A stretch of 64,000 nucleotides of DNA from Pseudonocardia sp. 73-21 (GTDB lineage: Bacteria > Actinomycetota > Actinomycetes > Mycobacteriales > Pseudonocardiaceae). The translations under genes were made by a program, and so were the position numbers. The stretch is from positions 62,001 through 126,000 of the forward strand of contig NZ_MKVV01000046.1 in assembly GCF_001899645.1 (NCBI RefSeq), given 5' to 3'. Shown in pieces: positions 9,340-18,354 of the stretch; the first letter of the stretch is position 1; every line of letters begins with the position of its first letter. A model generated the notes under the pieces. It was not told where the DNA came from. It ran no database searches and saw only the letters and a program-made list of their open reading frames with translations.

Positions 9340-10204
9340 TCCCGTCCTGGTTGAATCCGCGCAGCTCAGGGCGTGCGTGGGCCCCATCGTCTCGGCCGTC
9401 GCGCCGAAGCCGGCCTCGGTTCTCGAGCTCGTTCCGGACCGGGATCCCGCCCGTCCGCCCCTTCGGCCGTCCGGGTTGGACGAGCTCTGGTCGGAGTACC
9501 TGGCCGGACCGACACGCCCATTGCGCGATCGGCTCGTCCTCCACTACGCGCCGCTCGTCCGGGCGGTCGCCCACCGCGTCGCGGTCGGCCTGCCCTCGTA
9601 CGTGGACCACGCCGACCTGGCGCAGTCGGGGGTGTTCGGCCTGATCGACGCGGTCGAGCGGTTCGACCCCGAGCGCTGCCCCCGGTTCGAGAGCTACGCC
9701 GCCCAGCGGATCCGCGGGGCGATCCTCGACGAGCTGCGGGCCCAGGACTGGGTGCCCCGCACCGTCCGCGGCCGGGCACGCGAGCTCGAACGCGCTCAGG
9801 AGCGGCTCGAGAACCGGCTGCTGCGCGCCGCCACCGACCGCGAGCTGGCGGACGAGCTCGGAGTGCCGGTGCGGGACCTGCGGGGCCTCACCCAGCAGGT
9901 CCAGATGATCAGCGTCGAGGCGCTGGAGGAGAACAGCGGCGGTGTGTCCGAGCTGCTCGCCGACGACCGCACCCCCGACCCCATGGCCGTCGTGCAGGCG
10001 CGGGAGACGATGCGCCAGCTCACCATGGCCGTGGCGCAGCTCGGCGAGCGCGACCGCCGGGTCGTGGAGCTCTACTACCTGGAGAACCGCACGCTCGCGG
10101 AGATCGGCCGGCTGCTCGGGGTCACCGAGTCGCGGGTCTGCCAGCTGCACTCCCGGCTGGTCGGCCGCCTGCGCGGCCGGCTCGAGGAGCTCGCCGTCGG
10201 TTGA
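9314..10204 (+). CDS. whiG: RNA polymerase sigma factor, WhiG/FliA family
   Basis: A 296-aa sigma-70 group 3 factor. Region 2 is seen in [20 protein letters not shown] and [20 protein letters not shown]; region 3 in [21 protein letters not shown]; region 4 in [20 protein letters not shown]. This matches WhiG, which controls sporulation of aerial hyphae in Streptomyces, and motility FliA. In this lineage it may control a developmental regulon, which is inference. The first 50 residues are poorly conserved, and the ATG at 9314 overlaps xerC, so the true start may be somewhat later. It is convergent with the M23 peptidase gene, 4 nt away. Confidence 0.9.
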   Translation: MSRRTPGRDPVLVESAQLRACVGPIVSAVAPKPASVLELVPDRDPARPPLRPSGLDELWSEYLAGPTRPLRDRLVLHYAPLVRAVAHRVAVGLPSYVDHADLAQSGVFGLIDAVERFDPERCPRFESYAAQRIRGAILDELRAQDWVPRTVRGRARELERAQERLENRLLRAATDRELADELGVPVRDLRGLTQQVQMISVEALEENSGGVSELLADDRTPDPMAVVQARETMRQLTMAVAQLGERDRRVVELYYLENRTLAEIGRLLGVTESRVCQLHSRLVGRLRGRLEELAVG

Positions 10205-10208
10205 CGGG

Positions 10209-11024
10209 CTACCGGCCGGGGGCCGGTGGGTCGCCGTCGGGCCACGGGTCGGGCACCGGCAGCAGGCGCACCCGGGTGGGACCCAGCAGGACGAGCGGGT
10301 CCAGGTAGTCGAGACGGTCGCGCCGCACGCCCCAGTGCAGGCAGACGGCCTCCGCGGCGCATCCGGTGTGGCCGGGCTCCAGCACGCCGAGCACGTCACC
10401 CGCCCGCACCACCGCCCCGGTGGCGACGGTGGCGGAGACCGGCTCGTAGGTGGTGCGCAGCCCGTCGTCGTGCTGGACCGACACCACGCCGTGCCCGGCC
10501 ACCGGGCCGGCGAACGCCACGGTGCCGGCCCGCGCGGCCAGTACCGGCTGCCCGGCCCGGCCGGCGAGATCCACGCCCCGGTGGCCCGGGCCGTAGGCGT
10601 GCGTCGGAGCCCGGAACGGCGTGAGCACCGCGGGCGGCGGCTGGAGCGGCCAGGCGTAACCGGCTCCCGGCGCGGGGACCCCGGCCCCGGGAGGTGGCGG
10701 CGGTGCGGCCGCGAGCCCCGGGTCCGTGCCGGATCCCTCCGGTCCTGCCACGTCCGACGCGGTGTCGTCCGGCGGTGCGCCCGGCACGGCCCCACGCCCT
10801 CGCCCGTCGGGTCGCTGCCCCGCAGAACCCGACGCAGCGCCGGCCCCGGCCCGCCCGTACCCGGCCCGAGACGCGCTGTCGGTCGTCCCGGCGGTGGCGG
10901 CCACGGAGGCCGCGGCCGCCGACGCCGGCGGGCCCCCGACGGGCCCGAACGGCGGGAGGCAGACCGCCAGCAGGCACACGGCCGTGAGCGTCCGTCGCGA
11001 GCCTGGTTGCCGACCGTTCCCCAC
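10209..11024 (-). CDS. Secreted M23 (LytM-type) metallopeptidase
   Basis: A 271-aa protein from GTG 11024. Residues about 8-40 form a signal peptide (RRTLTAVCLLAVCLPPFG...ASAAAA). A low-complexity Gly/Ala/Pro linker follows, then an M23 peptidase domain: HRGVDLAGRAGQPVLAARAG supplies the His-x(3)-Asp metal ligands, and CLHWGV the second His-x-x motif. The segment GVVSVQHDDGLRTTYEPV is typical of the core beta sheet. Such enzymes cut peptidoglycan cross-bridges or activate amidases; with all metal ligands visible it may be active. It is divergent from rpsB and convergent with whiG. A longer upstream frame lacks a signal peptide at its start and was rejected. Confidence 0.85.
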   Translation of the reverse strand: MGNGRQPGSRRTLTAVCLLAVCLPPFGPVGGPPASAAAASVAATAGTTDSASRAGYGRAGAGAASGSAGQRPDGRGRGAVPGAPPDDTASDVAGPEGSGTDPGLAAAPPPPPGAGVPAPGAGYAWPLQPPPAVLTPFRAPTHAYGPGHRGVDLAGRAGQPVLAARAGTVAFAGPVAGHGVVSVQHDDGLRTTYEPVSATVATGAVVRAGDVLGVLEPGHTGCAAEAVCLHWGVRRDRLDYLDPLVLLGPTRVRLLPVPDPWPDGDPPAPGR

Positions 11025-11142
11025 CCGTCCAGCCTGGCGTCCGCCCCGGCCGCGCGGGCGGGAACCGGGCGTCCTGTGGACAGGCCGACCACGATGGGGA
11101 CAACCGCACCGGTACCAGGTGAGAGCCGTTCCGGCCCCGGCG

Positions 11143-11178
11143 TACACTCGACCCGCACCTCGAATGCTGTTCGAGGTG
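11143..11178 (+). promoter_or_regulatory. Likely rpsB promoter and leader hairpin
   Basis: The 323-bp space between the M23 gene start and rpsB holds no gene. A TACACT -10 box is at 11143-11148. Just downstream, 11156-11178 is a perfect 9-bp inverted repeat (CACCTCGAA, loop TGCTG, TTCGAGGTG), which would sit at the 5' end of a leader of about 195 nt. A second near-palindrome, CCCACC-A-GGTGGG, follows at about 11197-11209. A long structured leader fits autogenous control of rpsB by S2, but the match to a known leader motif was not tested. Confidence 0.45.
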
Positions 11179-11347
11179 ACTTCGCGCGCTTGCGTACCCA
11201 CCAGGTGGGAAACGGCGGACGGGCGGTCCTGCAGGCCATCTCCTCGCAGGTCCGGACGCCGACGCGACGCCAGGGCGATGCCGCCGGCCGGCAGCATCGC
11301 GAAACCGCGTGCGTGGCCCGGGGCCACGTCTGAACCGAGAGGCGAAT

Positions 11348-12244
11348 GTGGCAGTGCCCGTCGTCACCATGAAGCAGTTGCTGGACTCCGGTGTGCACTT
11401 CGGGCACCAGACCCGGCGCTGGAACCCCAAGATGAAGCGCTACATCCTCACCGAGCGCAACGGCATCTACATCATCGACCTGCAGCAGACCCTGTCGTAC
11501 ATCGACCGGGCCTACGAGTTCGTCCGCGAGACCGTGGCGCACGGCGGCACGATCATGTTCGTCGGTACGAAGAAGCAGGCGCAGGAGGCCATCGCCGACG
11601 AGGCGGGCCGCGTCAACATGCCCTACGTCAACCAGCGTTGGCTCGGCGGCATGCTCACCAACTTCCAGACCGTGCACAAGCGCCTTCAGCGGATGAAGGA
11701 GCTGGAGGCCATGGAGCAGACGGGGGGCTTCGAGGGTCGCACCAAGAAGGAGATCCTCATGCTCACCCGCGAGAAGACCAAGCTCGAGAAGACGCTCGGT
11801 GGTATCCGGGACATGACCAAGATCCCGTCCGCGGTGTGGATCGTCGACACCAAGAAGGAGCACATCGCCGTCGGTGAGGCCCGCAAGCTGGGCATCCCGG
11901 TCGTCTCCATCCTGGACACGAACTGCGACCCCGACGAGGTCGACTTCCCGATCCCGGGCAACGACGACGCGATCCGCTCGGCCGCGCTGCTCACCAAGGT
12001 GATCGCGCGCGCCGCGGCCGACGGGCTCATGGCCCGCTCGGAGCGCAGTGGCGGGGCCAAGTCCGGTGACGACAAGGCCGCCGACGAGCCCCTGGCCGAG
12101 TGGGAGCGCGAGCTGCTCCCGGTCGGTGCCGGTTCCGACGGTGCCAGCCTGACCGACGCCGCCGCCCCGGCGGAGGCGCCGGGCGCCGCCGCCACCACGG
12201 CGCCGGCCACCACCAGCAACGGCACCCCGCAGACCACCAGCTGA
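11348..12244 (+). CDS. rpsB: 30S ribosomal protein S2
   Basis: S2 binds the 30S head-body junction and is needed for S1 binding. The 298-aa protein starts [20 protein letters not shown] and contains [22 protein letters not shown] and [11 protein letters not shown], all diagnostic. The C-terminus after about residue 235 is an actinobacterial low-complexity Ala/Thr tail. The GTG at 11348 is used because homology starts there; AGAGG lies 7-8 nt upstream. It is followed by a strong hairpin and then tsf. Confidence 0.97.
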   Translation: MAVPVVTMKQLLDSGVHFGHQTRRWNPKMKRYILTERNGIYIIDLQQTLSYIDRAYEFVRETVAHGGTIMFVGTKKQAQEAIADEAGRVNMPYVNQRWLGGMLTNFQTVHKRLQRMKELEAMEQTGGFEGRTKKEILMLTREKTKLEKTLGGIRDMTKIPSAVWIVDTKKEHIAVGEARKLGIPVVSILDTNCDPDEVDFPIPGNDDAIRSAALLTKVIARAAADGLMARSERSGGAKSGDDKAADEPLAEWERELLPVGAGSDGASLTDAAAPAEAPGAAATTAPATTSNGTPQTTS

Positions 12245-12251
12245 TCCGCCG

Positions 12252-12284
12252 CCGACCCCGGGCCGGCACCCGGCCCGGGGTCGG
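12252..12284 (+). terminator. Strong hairpin between rpsB and tsf
   Basis: A perfect 15-bp stem (CCGACCCCGGGCCGG, loop CAC, then the complementary arm) lies 8 nt after the rpsB stop and 41 nt before tsf. It is followed by TTGCGTCC without a U-run, as is common for actinobacterial terminators. It probably attenuates read-through from rpsB into tsf and so uncouples S2 from EF-Ts levels. Confidence 0.7.
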
Positions 12285-12325
12285 TTGCGTCCCCCCTCCA
12301 CGAGAACGGACCACGAGGCAGCACC

Positions 12326-13141
12326 ATGGCGAACTACACCGCCGCCGACGTCAAGAAGCTCCGGGACCTCACCGGTTCCGGGATGATGGACTGCAAGAAG
12401 GCGCTCGAGGAGTCCGACGGCGACTTCGACAAGTCCGTCGAGCTGCTCCGTATCAAGGGCGCGAAGGACATCGACAAGCGAGCAGGTCGCGAGACCGCGA
12501 ACGGGCTCGTCGTCGCCGAGGGCGGCACGATGGTCCAGCTCAACTGCGAGACCGACTTCGTCGCCAAGAGCGCCGACTTCCAGACCCTCGCCGACAGCGT
12601 CCTCAAGGTCGCCGTCGCCGAGAAGCCCGCCGACCTGGAGGCCCTCAAGGCCGCCAAGCTCGACGACGGCACCGTCGAGGACGCCGTGCTCAACCTCTCC
12701 GCCCGCATCGGCGAGAAGCTCGAGCTCAAGCGCTACATCCACGTCGACGGCCCGGTGGCGGTCTACCTGCACCGCCGCGCGTCGGACCTGCCGCCCGCGA
12801 TCGGCGCGCTGGTCTCCTACGACGGCGCCGACGAGGAGCTCGTCAAGGGCGTGGCCATGCACGTGGCCGCCGCTCGTCCGCAGTACACCACCCGCGAGCA
12901 GGTCCCGGCCGACGTGATCGAGAACGAGCGTCGCATCGCCGAGGCCACCGCCCGCGAGGAGGGCAAGCCCGAGCAGGTGCTCGCCCGTATCGTCGACGGC
13001 CGCATCAACGGCTACTACAAGGACGTCGTCCTGCTCGAGCAGGCGTCGGTCCAGGAGCCGAAGAAGACCGTCAAGGCCCTGCTCGATGCCGCCGGCGTCA
13101 CCGTCAAGGACTTCGCCCGCTTCGAGGTCGGGCAGGCCTGA
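12326..13141 (+). CDS. tsf: Elongation factor Ts
   Basis: EF-Ts is the nucleotide exchange factor of EF-Tu. The 271-aa protein starts [20 protein letters not shown], continues with [13 protein letters not shown] (UBA-like N-domain), and contains the core motif [15 protein letters not shown] that pushes the EF-Tu magnesium site. Length is typical of actinobacteria. ACGAGGCAGC lies upstream of the ATG. It is downstream of the rpsB hairpin and 23 nt upstream of pyrH. Confidence 0.97.
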   Translation: MANYTAADVKKLRDLTGSGMMDCKKALEESDGDFDKSVELLRIKGAKDIDKRAGRETANGLVVAEGGTMVQLNCETDFVAKSADFQTLADSVLKVAVAEKPADLEALKAAKLDDGTVEDAVLNLSARIGEKLELKRYIHVDGPVAVYLHRRASDLPPAIGALVSYDGADEELVKGVAMHVAAARPQYTTREQVPADVIENERRIAEATAREEGKPEQVLARIVDGRINGYYKDVVLLEQASVQEPKKTVKALLDAAGVTVKDFARFEVGQA

Positions 13142-13164
13142 GCACGATAGGAAACACTCTCACG

Positions 13165-13944
13165 ATGACCGACCTCCGGACCGGCCCCGACGGCACCCGC
13201 CCAGGCTTCCGCCGTGTGCTCCTCAAGCTCGGCGGCGAGATGTTCGGCGGTGGTGCCGTCGGGGTCGATCCGGGGGTGGTCGAGGCGGTCGCGCGTCAGA
13301 TCGCCGAGGTCGTCTCCAGCGGCGCGCAGGTGGCGGTCGTCATCGGCGGCGGCAACTTCTTCCGCGGCTCCGAGCTGCAGGAACGGGGCATGGACCGCGC
13401 CCGCGCCGACTACATGGGCATGTTGGGCACGGTCATGAACTGCCTCGCTCTGCAGGACTTCCTGGAGCGCGAGCACCACATCGACACCCGCGTGCAGACC
13501 GCCATCACGATGGGCCAGGTCGCCGAGGCCTACATCCCCCGGCGCGCGAGCCGGCACCTGGAGAAGGGCCGCGTTGTGATCTTCGGCGCCGGCGTCGGCA
13601 TGCCGTACTTCTCCACCGACACGGCGGGCGCCCAGCGCGCGCTGGAGATCGGCGCCGAGGCGTTGCTGCTGGCCAAGGGCGTCGACGGCGTCTACACGGC
13701 CGATCCCAAGATCGACCCCGACGCCAAGATGTACGACGAGATCACCCACCGCGAGGTCCTGGAGCAGGGTCTCAAGGTCGCCGACGCCACGGCGTTCAGC
13801 CTCTGCATGGACAACCGGATGCCGATCATCGTGTTCAACCTGCTGACCGAGGGCAACATCGCCCGTGCGGTGCGGGGTGAGAGGATCGGCACGCTGGTCA
13901 GCACCCCCGAGGAAGGCAGCACCGAGGAAGGCAGGCAGTCGTGA
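13165..13944 (+). CDS. pyrH: Uridylate kinase
   Basis: PyrH phosphorylates UMP to UDP and is the bacterial UMP kinase. The 259-aa protein shows [11 protein letters not shown], the phosphate loop [14 protein letters not shown], the acceptor segment [18 protein letters not shown], and DADAT-type C-terminal [18 protein letters not shown]. The ATG at 13165 is preceded by GATAGGAAAC. The C-terminus has an extra Glu/Ser-rich tail. Its stop overlaps the frr GTG (GTGA). Confidence 0.96.
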   Translation: MTDLRTGPDGTRPGFRRVLLKLGGEMFGGGAVGVDPGVVEAVARQIAEVVSSGAQVAVVIGGGNFFRGSELQERGMDRARADYMGMLGTVMNCLALQDFLEREHHIDTRVQTAITMGQVAEAYIPRRASRHLEKGRVVIFGAGVGMPYFSTDTAGAQRALEIGAEALLLAKGVDGVYTADPKIDPDAKMYDEITHREVLEQGLKVADATAFSLCMDNRMPIIVFNLLTEGNIARAVRGERIGTLVSTPEEGSTEEGRQS

Positions 13945-14498
13945 TCGACGAGACGCTCTTCGACGCCGAGGAGAAGATGGAGCGGGCCGTCGCGGTCGCC
14001 AAGGACGACCTCGCGAGCGTCCGCACCGGCCGGGCCACGCCGAACATGTTCTCGCGCGTGGTCGTCGAGTACTACGGGGCGATGACGCCGCTCAACCAGC
14101 TGTCGTCGATCAGCGTGCCCGAGGCGCGCATGGTCGTCATCAAGCCCTACGACGCCGGTTCGCTCAAGGCGCTGGAGAAGGCGATCCGCGAGTCCGACCT
14201 GGGGCTCAACCCCAGCAACGACGGCCAGATCATCCGCGTGATCGTCCCGCAGCTGTCCGAGGAGCGCCGCCGCGACATGGTCAAGGTCGCCCGGGGCAAG
14301 GGCGAGGACGCGCGCGTCACCATCCGCAGCGTCCGGCGCAAGGCCATGGACGAGCTGCACCGCATCGTGAAGGACGGCGAGGCGGGTGAGGACGAGGTCG
14401 CCCGTGCCGAGAAGGAGCTGCAGGGCACGGTCGACAAGTACGTCGCCCAGGTCGACGACCTGGTGAAGCACAAGGAAACCGAGCTCCTCGAAGTCTGA
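13941..14498 (+). CDS. frr: Ribosome recycling factor
   Basis: RRF splits post-termination ribosomes with EF-G. The 185-aa length and sequence match: [20 protein letters not shown], then [20 protein letters not shown], then [20 protein letters not shown], then [20 protein letters not shown]. The GTG at 13941 overlaps the pyrH stop by 4 nt; GGAAGGCAG is the ribosome binding site. It is 4 nt upstream of cdsA. Confidence 0.97.
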   Translation: MIDETLFDAEEKMERAVAVAKDDLASVRTGRATPNMFSRVVVEYYGAMTPLNQLSSISVPEARMVVIKPYDAGSLKALEKAIRESDLGLNPSNDGQIIRVIVPQLSEERRRDMVKVARGKGEDARVTIRSVRRKAMDELHRIVKDGEAGEDEVARAEKELQGTVDKYVAQVDDLVKHKETELLEV

Positions 14499-14502
14499 GC
14501 CC

Positions 14503-15390
14503 GTGACCGCATCCTCCTCCGACCTCCCCGCTGCCGCCGCCGTGGTCGTGAACCCAGCAGGCGGCCCGCCGCCGCGGACGTCCCGCGCGGGGCGTCCTCT
14601 CGTGGCCGCCATCGCGGTCGGTGTCGGGATGGGTGCGGTCATCCTGGCGTCGCTGCTGATCGAGCGGCACTGGTTCGTCGCGGTGCTGGCGTTGTCCACG
14701 GCTGTCGCGACGGTGGAGCTCTCGGGTGCGCTGCGCCGCGGCGCCGAGATCGCCGTCCCGCTACCGGTACTGCTGGTCGGCGGGCAGGCGATGGTGTGGC
14801 TGTCGTGGCCGTTCGGCCTGCGCGGGCTGGCCATCGCGTTCGCGGGCACGGCGCTGGCCGCGCTGCTGTGGCGGATGCGGGCGGGCTCGGCCCACTTCGT
14901 CCGGGACGTCACCGCGGGCATCTTCACGGCGGCCTACGTGCCGCTGTTCTGCTCGTTTGCCACCCTGATGACGGTCTCCCCGGACGGGCTGGGCCGGGTG
15001 TTGACGTTCCTGCTGTGCGTGGTGGCGTCGGACGTCGGCGGGTACGCGGCCGGGGTGGTCGCGGGCCGGCACCCGATGGCGCCCACGATCAGCCCCAAGA
15101 AGTCCTGGGAGGGCTTCGCGGGGTCGCAGGTCGCAGGCATGGCGGCCGGGGTGCTGTGTGTGGTGTTCCTCATGCACGGGCCGTGGTGGGCCGGGGTGAT
15201 CACCGGTGCGGTGCTCGTGGTCAGCGCCACGCTGGGCGATCTCGTCGAGTCGCTGATCAAGCGGGATCTCGGCATCAAGGACATGGGTCACCTTCTGCCG
15301 GGCCACGGCGGCCTGATGGACCGGCTCGACTCGTTGCTGCCCACCGCCGTCGTCGCGTGGGCGGTGCTGGGGCTCCTGATCCCGGTATGA
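14503..15390 (+). CDS. cdsA: Phosphatidate cytidylyltransferase
   Basis: CdsA makes CDP-diacylglycerol, the precursor of phosphatidylinositol, phosphatidylglycerol and cardiolipin. The 295-aa integral membrane protein has about seven hydrophobic segments and the family signature near the C-terminus: SATLGDLVESLIKRDLGIKD, then MGHLLPGHGGLMDRLDSLLP. The conserved SPKKSWEGFAGS lies upstream of it. The GTG at 14503 follows frr by 4 nt. The stop overlaps the next start by 3 nt, so all are one operon from pyrH. Confidence 0.95.
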   Translation: MTASSSDLPAAAAVVVNPAGGPPPRTSRAGRPLVAAIAVGVGMGAVILASLLIERHWFVAVLALSTAVATVELSGALRRGAEIAVPLPVLLVGGQAMVWLSWPFGLRGLAIAFAGTALAALLWRMRAGSAHFVRDVTAGIFTAAYVPLFCSFATLMTVSPDGLGRVLTFLLCVVASDVGGYAAGVVAGRHPMAPTISPKKSWEGFAGSQVAGMAAGVLCVVFLMHGPWWAGVITGAVLVVSATLGDLVESLIKRDLGIKDMGHLLPGHGGLMDRLDSLLPTAVVAWAVLGLLIPV

Positions 15391-16076
15391 GACCGGCTCC
15401 GCCGATCCCCAGCCCGAACATCTGGCACTGGCCCGAGGTCTACGAGCAGGAGAACCGCGCCCAGGACGTCCACGGTGCGATCTGGGCGGCGCTGCGCGAG
15501 GCGGCGCCCTGGCACGGCCTCGACGTGGTCGACGTCGGCTGCGGCGACGGGTTCCACCTCCCGATGTTCGCCGGCGCCGCGTCCGTCACGGGCGTCGAGC
15601 CCTACGCGCCGCTCGTGGAACGGGGACGGGCACTGGGGCGGCCCGTGCGGGCGGGGAGCGCGACGGCGCTGCCGCTACCCGACGCGTCGGTGGACCTGGT
15701 GCACGCCCGAACCGCGTACTTCTTCGGCAAGGGCTGCGAGCCGGGGCTCGCCGAGGCCGAGCGCGTGCTGCGGGCCGGCGGGGCCGTCGCGATCGTCGAT
15801 CTGGACGCCACGCAGGGCCCGTACGGCCGGTGGATGCGCGCCGACATCCCGCACTACTCCCCGGTCGCGGCGGAGCGGTTCTTCACCGGGCTGGGCTTCT
15901 CGCTGCTGCGCATCCCCACCACGTGGCGCTTCCCCGACCGGGCCACGTGCGAGGCGGTGCTGCGCATCGAGTTCTCGCGGTCCACGGCCGACCGGGCGCT
16001 CGCCGAGACCCCCGGCGTCGAGATCCCGGTCGCCTACCGCCTGCACGTGCGCCGCAAGCGACCCGTGCGCGGATAA
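15387..16076 (+). CDS. Class I SAM-dependent methyltransferase
   Basis: A 229-aa soluble methyltransferase. Motif I is VVDVGCGDGFHLPMFAG, motif II near VTGVEPYAPLVERG, and motif IV ASVDLVHARTAYFFG; RVLRAGGAVAIVDLD is the post-motif of the Methyltransf_11 group. The substrate cannot be told. The ATG at 15387 overlaps the cdsA stop, so it is coupled to cdsA. Its stop codon TAA (16074-16076) lies inside a 40-bp palindromic repeat: the last residues VRG come from repeat sequence. The native C-terminus may therefore have been altered when the repeat arrived. Confidence 0.85.
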   Translation: MRPAPPIPSPNIWHWPEVYEQENRAQDVHGAIWAALREAAPWHGLDVVDVGCGDGFHLPMFAGAASVTGVEPYAPLVERGRALGRPVRAGSATALPLPDASVDLVHARTAYFFGKGCEPGLAEAERVLRAGGAVAIVDLDATQGPYGRWMRADIPHYSPVAAERFFTGLGFSLLRIPTTWRFPDRATCEAVLRIEFSRSTADRALAETPGVEIPVAYRLHVRRKRPVRG

Positions 16077-16104
16077 CGGTGTTCCCGCCCTGATATTCGC
16101 GCAC
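16065..16104. repeat. 40-bp dispersed palindrome, copy A
   Basis: One of five 40-bp palindromes in the window, with arms GTGCGCGGATAAC and GATATTCGCGCAC around a divergent centre (GTTCCCGCC). It overlaps the last four codons of the methyltransferase and supplies its stop. It lies between convergent genes. Its reverse complement is closest to copy B at 20124 (shared GCGGGAACAC core). Confidence 0.8.
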
Positions 16105-16110
16105 GACCCC

Positions 16111-16527
16111 TCAGGCCACCGTGATGTCGGTGCCCTTCACGGTCACGGCCTTGGCGGTGAGGCCCGTCTGCGCCGGGCCCTGGGTGACGCTGCCGTCGAG
16201 GGCGAACACGCTGCCGTGGCACGGGCAGATGATGCTGGCGCCCTGCACCTGGGCCACGGCGCAGCCCTGGTGCGGGCACGTGGTGGAGAAGCCGGTGAAC
16301 GTGCCGGCCGAGGCCTGCGTGACCACCACCTGCTGAGCGGTGAAGATCTTCGCGCTGCCGACGGGCACGTCCGACGTCGGACCGAGCACGGTGCCGGCGG
16401 CCGCAGCGGGGGCGGCGGGCTCCGGCGGCGGGCCGCCCGCGCACGCGGTGGCGGCGAGGCCGGTGCCGAGCACGACGGCGCCACCGACCACCACGGTGCG
16501 GCGGCTCAGTTCGGGGGAGGGCGTCAA
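16111..16527 (-). CDS. Rieske [2Fe-2S] lipoprotein, Tat-type signal
   Basis: A 138-aa exported iron-sulfur protein. The signal region LSRRTVVVGGAVVLGTGLA has a twin-arginine motif, and the lipobox-like ATAC follows, so it is probably a Tat lipoprotein. The mature part has the Rieske ligands TTCPHQGC and ICPCHGSVFALDGS, where the two His and two Cys bind the cluster. TTG 16527 is chosen because AGGAG lies 6 nt upstream; an in-frame GTG at 16560 lacks this. No partner oxygenase or cytochrome is next to it, so it may be a free electron carrier. It is convergent with the methyltransferase. Confidence 0.85.
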   Translation of the reverse strand: MTPSPELSRRTVVVGGAVVLGTGLAATACAGGPPPEPAAPAAAAGTVLGPTSDVPVGSAKIFTAQQVVVTQASAGTFTGFSTTCPHQGCAVAQVQGASIICPCHGSVFALDGSVTQGPAQTGLTAKAVTVKGTDITVA

Positions 16528-16606
16528 CGTTCTCTCCTGAGGGGTGAGGGAGGCGATCACGACAACGCTGTCACATGCCGTGTGGGTGCCGCGTGGGGTT
16601 GCTCGC

Positions 16607-16612
16607 TACCGT
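16607..16612 (+). promoter_or_regulatory. -10 box of a leaderless promoter
   Basis: TACCGT ends 7 nt before the ATG at 16620, so transcription would begin at or next to the start codon. No ribosome binding site is present. Confidence 0.45.
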
Positions 16613-16619
16613 GGGTGGC

Positions 16620-17150
16620 ATGCGTCATCCCACGGTCCCGTACCTGGAGGCTCTGGCCGGCGGTGCCTGGTGGGTGGTCGGTGCGGCCGCGCTGTCCACC
16701 GGCCCGGGCACCGTGATCCTGGCCGCAGGCCTGGGCGTCACGGCCGGCCTCGTGGTCGCGCTGCGCCGCCGGCACGGCGCGGGCGAGCCGCTCCCGCCCG
16801 GCGGCCGCACGAAGCTCCTGCAGTGCGTGATCGGGGCGATCGTGCTCGTCGCGATCGCGAGCACGCTGCTGGGGATGGTCTCGCTCGGTGAGCTCGCGGT
16901 ACCGCTGGCCTGCGCGATCACCGGCGGTGCGCTGTTCCCGCTCTCCGCCCTCCTCGACGACCGGTCCCTGCTGGCCGCGGGCGGTGCGCTGCTCGTGCTG
17001 GGGGCCGTCGGGGCGCTCCTGGCGCTGGACTCGGCCGGCGCGCTCTACCCGCAGGGCGTCGTCGGGATGATCACCGGGCTGGTGCTCTGGATCACCGCCG
17101 CGGCACGCACCGGGCTGCTGGCGGAGGCACAGGGCCGCGTACGCCGCTGA
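16620..17150 (+). CDS. Small integral membrane protein, unknown function
   Basis: A 176-aa protein with about five to six hydrophobic segments (for example [19 protein letters not shown], then [20 protein letters not shown], then [20 protein letters not shown]) and a short basic C-terminus. I do not recognise the family. The ATG at 16620 has no ribosome binding site but a -10 box 7 nt upstream, so it is probably leaderless. It is divergent from the Rieske gene and 20 nt upstream of rlmN. Confidence 0.7.
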   Translation: MRHPTVPYLEALAGGAWWVVGAAALSTGPGTVILAAGLGVTAGLVVALRRRHGAGEPLPPGGRTKLLQCVIGAIVLVAIASTLLGMVSLGELAVPLACAITGGALFPLSALLDDRSLLAAGGALLVLGAVGALLALDSAGALYPQGVVGMITGLVLWITAAARTGLLAEAQGRVRR

Positions 17151-17170
17151 GCTGGCACACTGAGGGGGTC

Positions 17171-18277
17171 ATGACTTCCCTCCCGCTCGTGTTCGACGCG
17201 CCCAGGCGCGCCCTCCCGCCCCGTCACCTCGCCGACGTCGACCCGGCCGAGCGCCGCGACGTCGCGCGCGAGCTCGGCCTGCCCGGCTTCCGCCTCGACC
17301 AGCTCGCGCGCCACTACTTCGGCCGCTTCACCGCCGACGTCGAGCAGATGACCGACCTGCCCGCCGCCGCCCGCGAGACGCTGGGCGCGCTGCTGCCCGC
17401 GCTCGTCACGCCGGTGCTGGAGCAGCAGTGCGACGGCGGTGCCACCCGCAAGACGCTGTGGAAGGGCCACGACGGCACCCGCGCCGAGTCGGTGCTGATG
17501 GGCTACCCCGACCGCGCCACGGTGTGCGTGAGCAGCCAGGCCGGCTGCGGCATGGCGTGCCCGTTCTGCGCCACCGGCCAGGGCGGGCTGGAGCGCAACC
17601 TGTCCACCGGCGAGATCGTCGAGCAGGTCCGCCAGGCGGCCGCGGCCGCCCGCGACGGTGCCCTCGGCGCCCCGGCGCGCCTGTCCAACGTGGTGTTCAT
17701 GGGCATGGGCGAGCCGCTGGCCAACTACAAGCGCGTGGTGGCGGCCGTGCGCCGCATCACCGCGCCCGCCCCCGACGGTCTGGGCATCTCCGCGCGCGGC
17801 GTCACGGTCTCCACGGTGGGGCTGGTGCCCGCGATCGACAAGCTCACCGCCGAGGGCCTGCCCGTCACGCTCGCGGTGTCGCTGCACACCCCCGACGACG
17901 AGCTGCGCGACACGCTCGTGCCGGTCAACAACCGGTGGAAGGTCGACGAGGTGCTCGACGCGGCGCGGCGCTACGCGATGGCCACCGGGCGCCGGGTGTC
18001 CATCGAGTACGCCCTGATCCGCGACGTCAACGACCACCCGTGGCGGGCCGACCTCCTGGGCAGGAAGCTCGCCCAGCGCATCGGCAAGCACCGCGTGCAC
18101 GTCAACCTGATCCCGCTCAACCCCACGCCGGGCAGTGAGTGGGACGCCTCCCCGCGGCCGGTGCAGGACGAGTTCGTCCGCCGCGTCCAGGCCGCCGGCG
18201 TGGCGTGCACGGTGCGCGACACCCGGGGCCGCGAGATCGCCGCCGCGTGCGGGCAGCTGGCGGCGTCCCAGACCTGA
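17171..18277 (+). CDS. rlmN: 23S rRNA (adenine2503-C2)-methyltransferase
   Basis: RlmN is a radical-SAM enzyme that methylates C2 of A2503 in 23S rRNA and A37 in some tRNAs. The 368-aa protein has the cluster motif [14 protein letters not shown] (Cys-x3-Cys-x2-Cys), the preceding [18 protein letters not shown], and the C-terminal [17 protein letters not shown] that carries the second catalytic Cys. The N-terminal RNA-binding region is present ([20 protein letters not shown]). It ends in front of a long inverted repeat and is convergent with the ligase gene. Confidence 0.95.
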   Translation: MTSLPLVFDAPRRALPPRHLADVDPAERRDVARELGLPGFRLDQLARHYFGRFTADVEQMTDLPAAARETLGALLPALVTPVLEQQCDGGATRKTLWKGHDGTRAESVLMGYPDRATVCVSSQAGCGMACPFCATGQGGLERNLSTGEIVEQVRQAAAAARDGALGAPARLSNVVFMGMGEPLANYKRVVAAVRRITAPAPDGLGISARGVTVSTVGLVPAIDKLTAEGLPVTLAVSLHTPDDELRDTLVPVNNRWKVDEVLDAARRYAMATGRRVSIEYALIRDVNDHPWRADLLGRKLAQRIGKHRVHVNLIPLNPTPGSEWDASPRPVQDEFVRRVQAAGVACTVRDTRGREIAAACGQLAASQT

Positions 18278-18297
18278 TCGGGCAGGCCGGGGAGCGC

Positions 18298-18349
18298 GCT
18301 GAAGAACTCGGGCCTATTACGCCGCTCGCTACGGCCGGAGTTCTTCAGC
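18298..18349. terminator. Long inverted repeat between convergent rlmN and ligase genes
   Basis: A perfect 12-bp stem (GCTGAAGAACTC at 18298-18309, GAGTTCTTCAGC at 18338-18349) extended by GGCC/GGCC after one mismatch, with an 18-nt loop containing TATTAC. It starts 20 nt after the rlmN stop and ends 5 nt from the ligase stop, so it can act in both directions as a terminator. Its AT content stands out from the surroundings. Confidence 0.65.
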
Positions 18350-18354
18350 ACCTC

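Noticed and set aside
9254..12862. Minus-strand open frame of 1202 codons
   Set aside because: It lies opposite whiG, rpsB and tsf and crosses the M23 gene in another frame; composition is Arg/Gly-rich without domains. A high-GC shadow.
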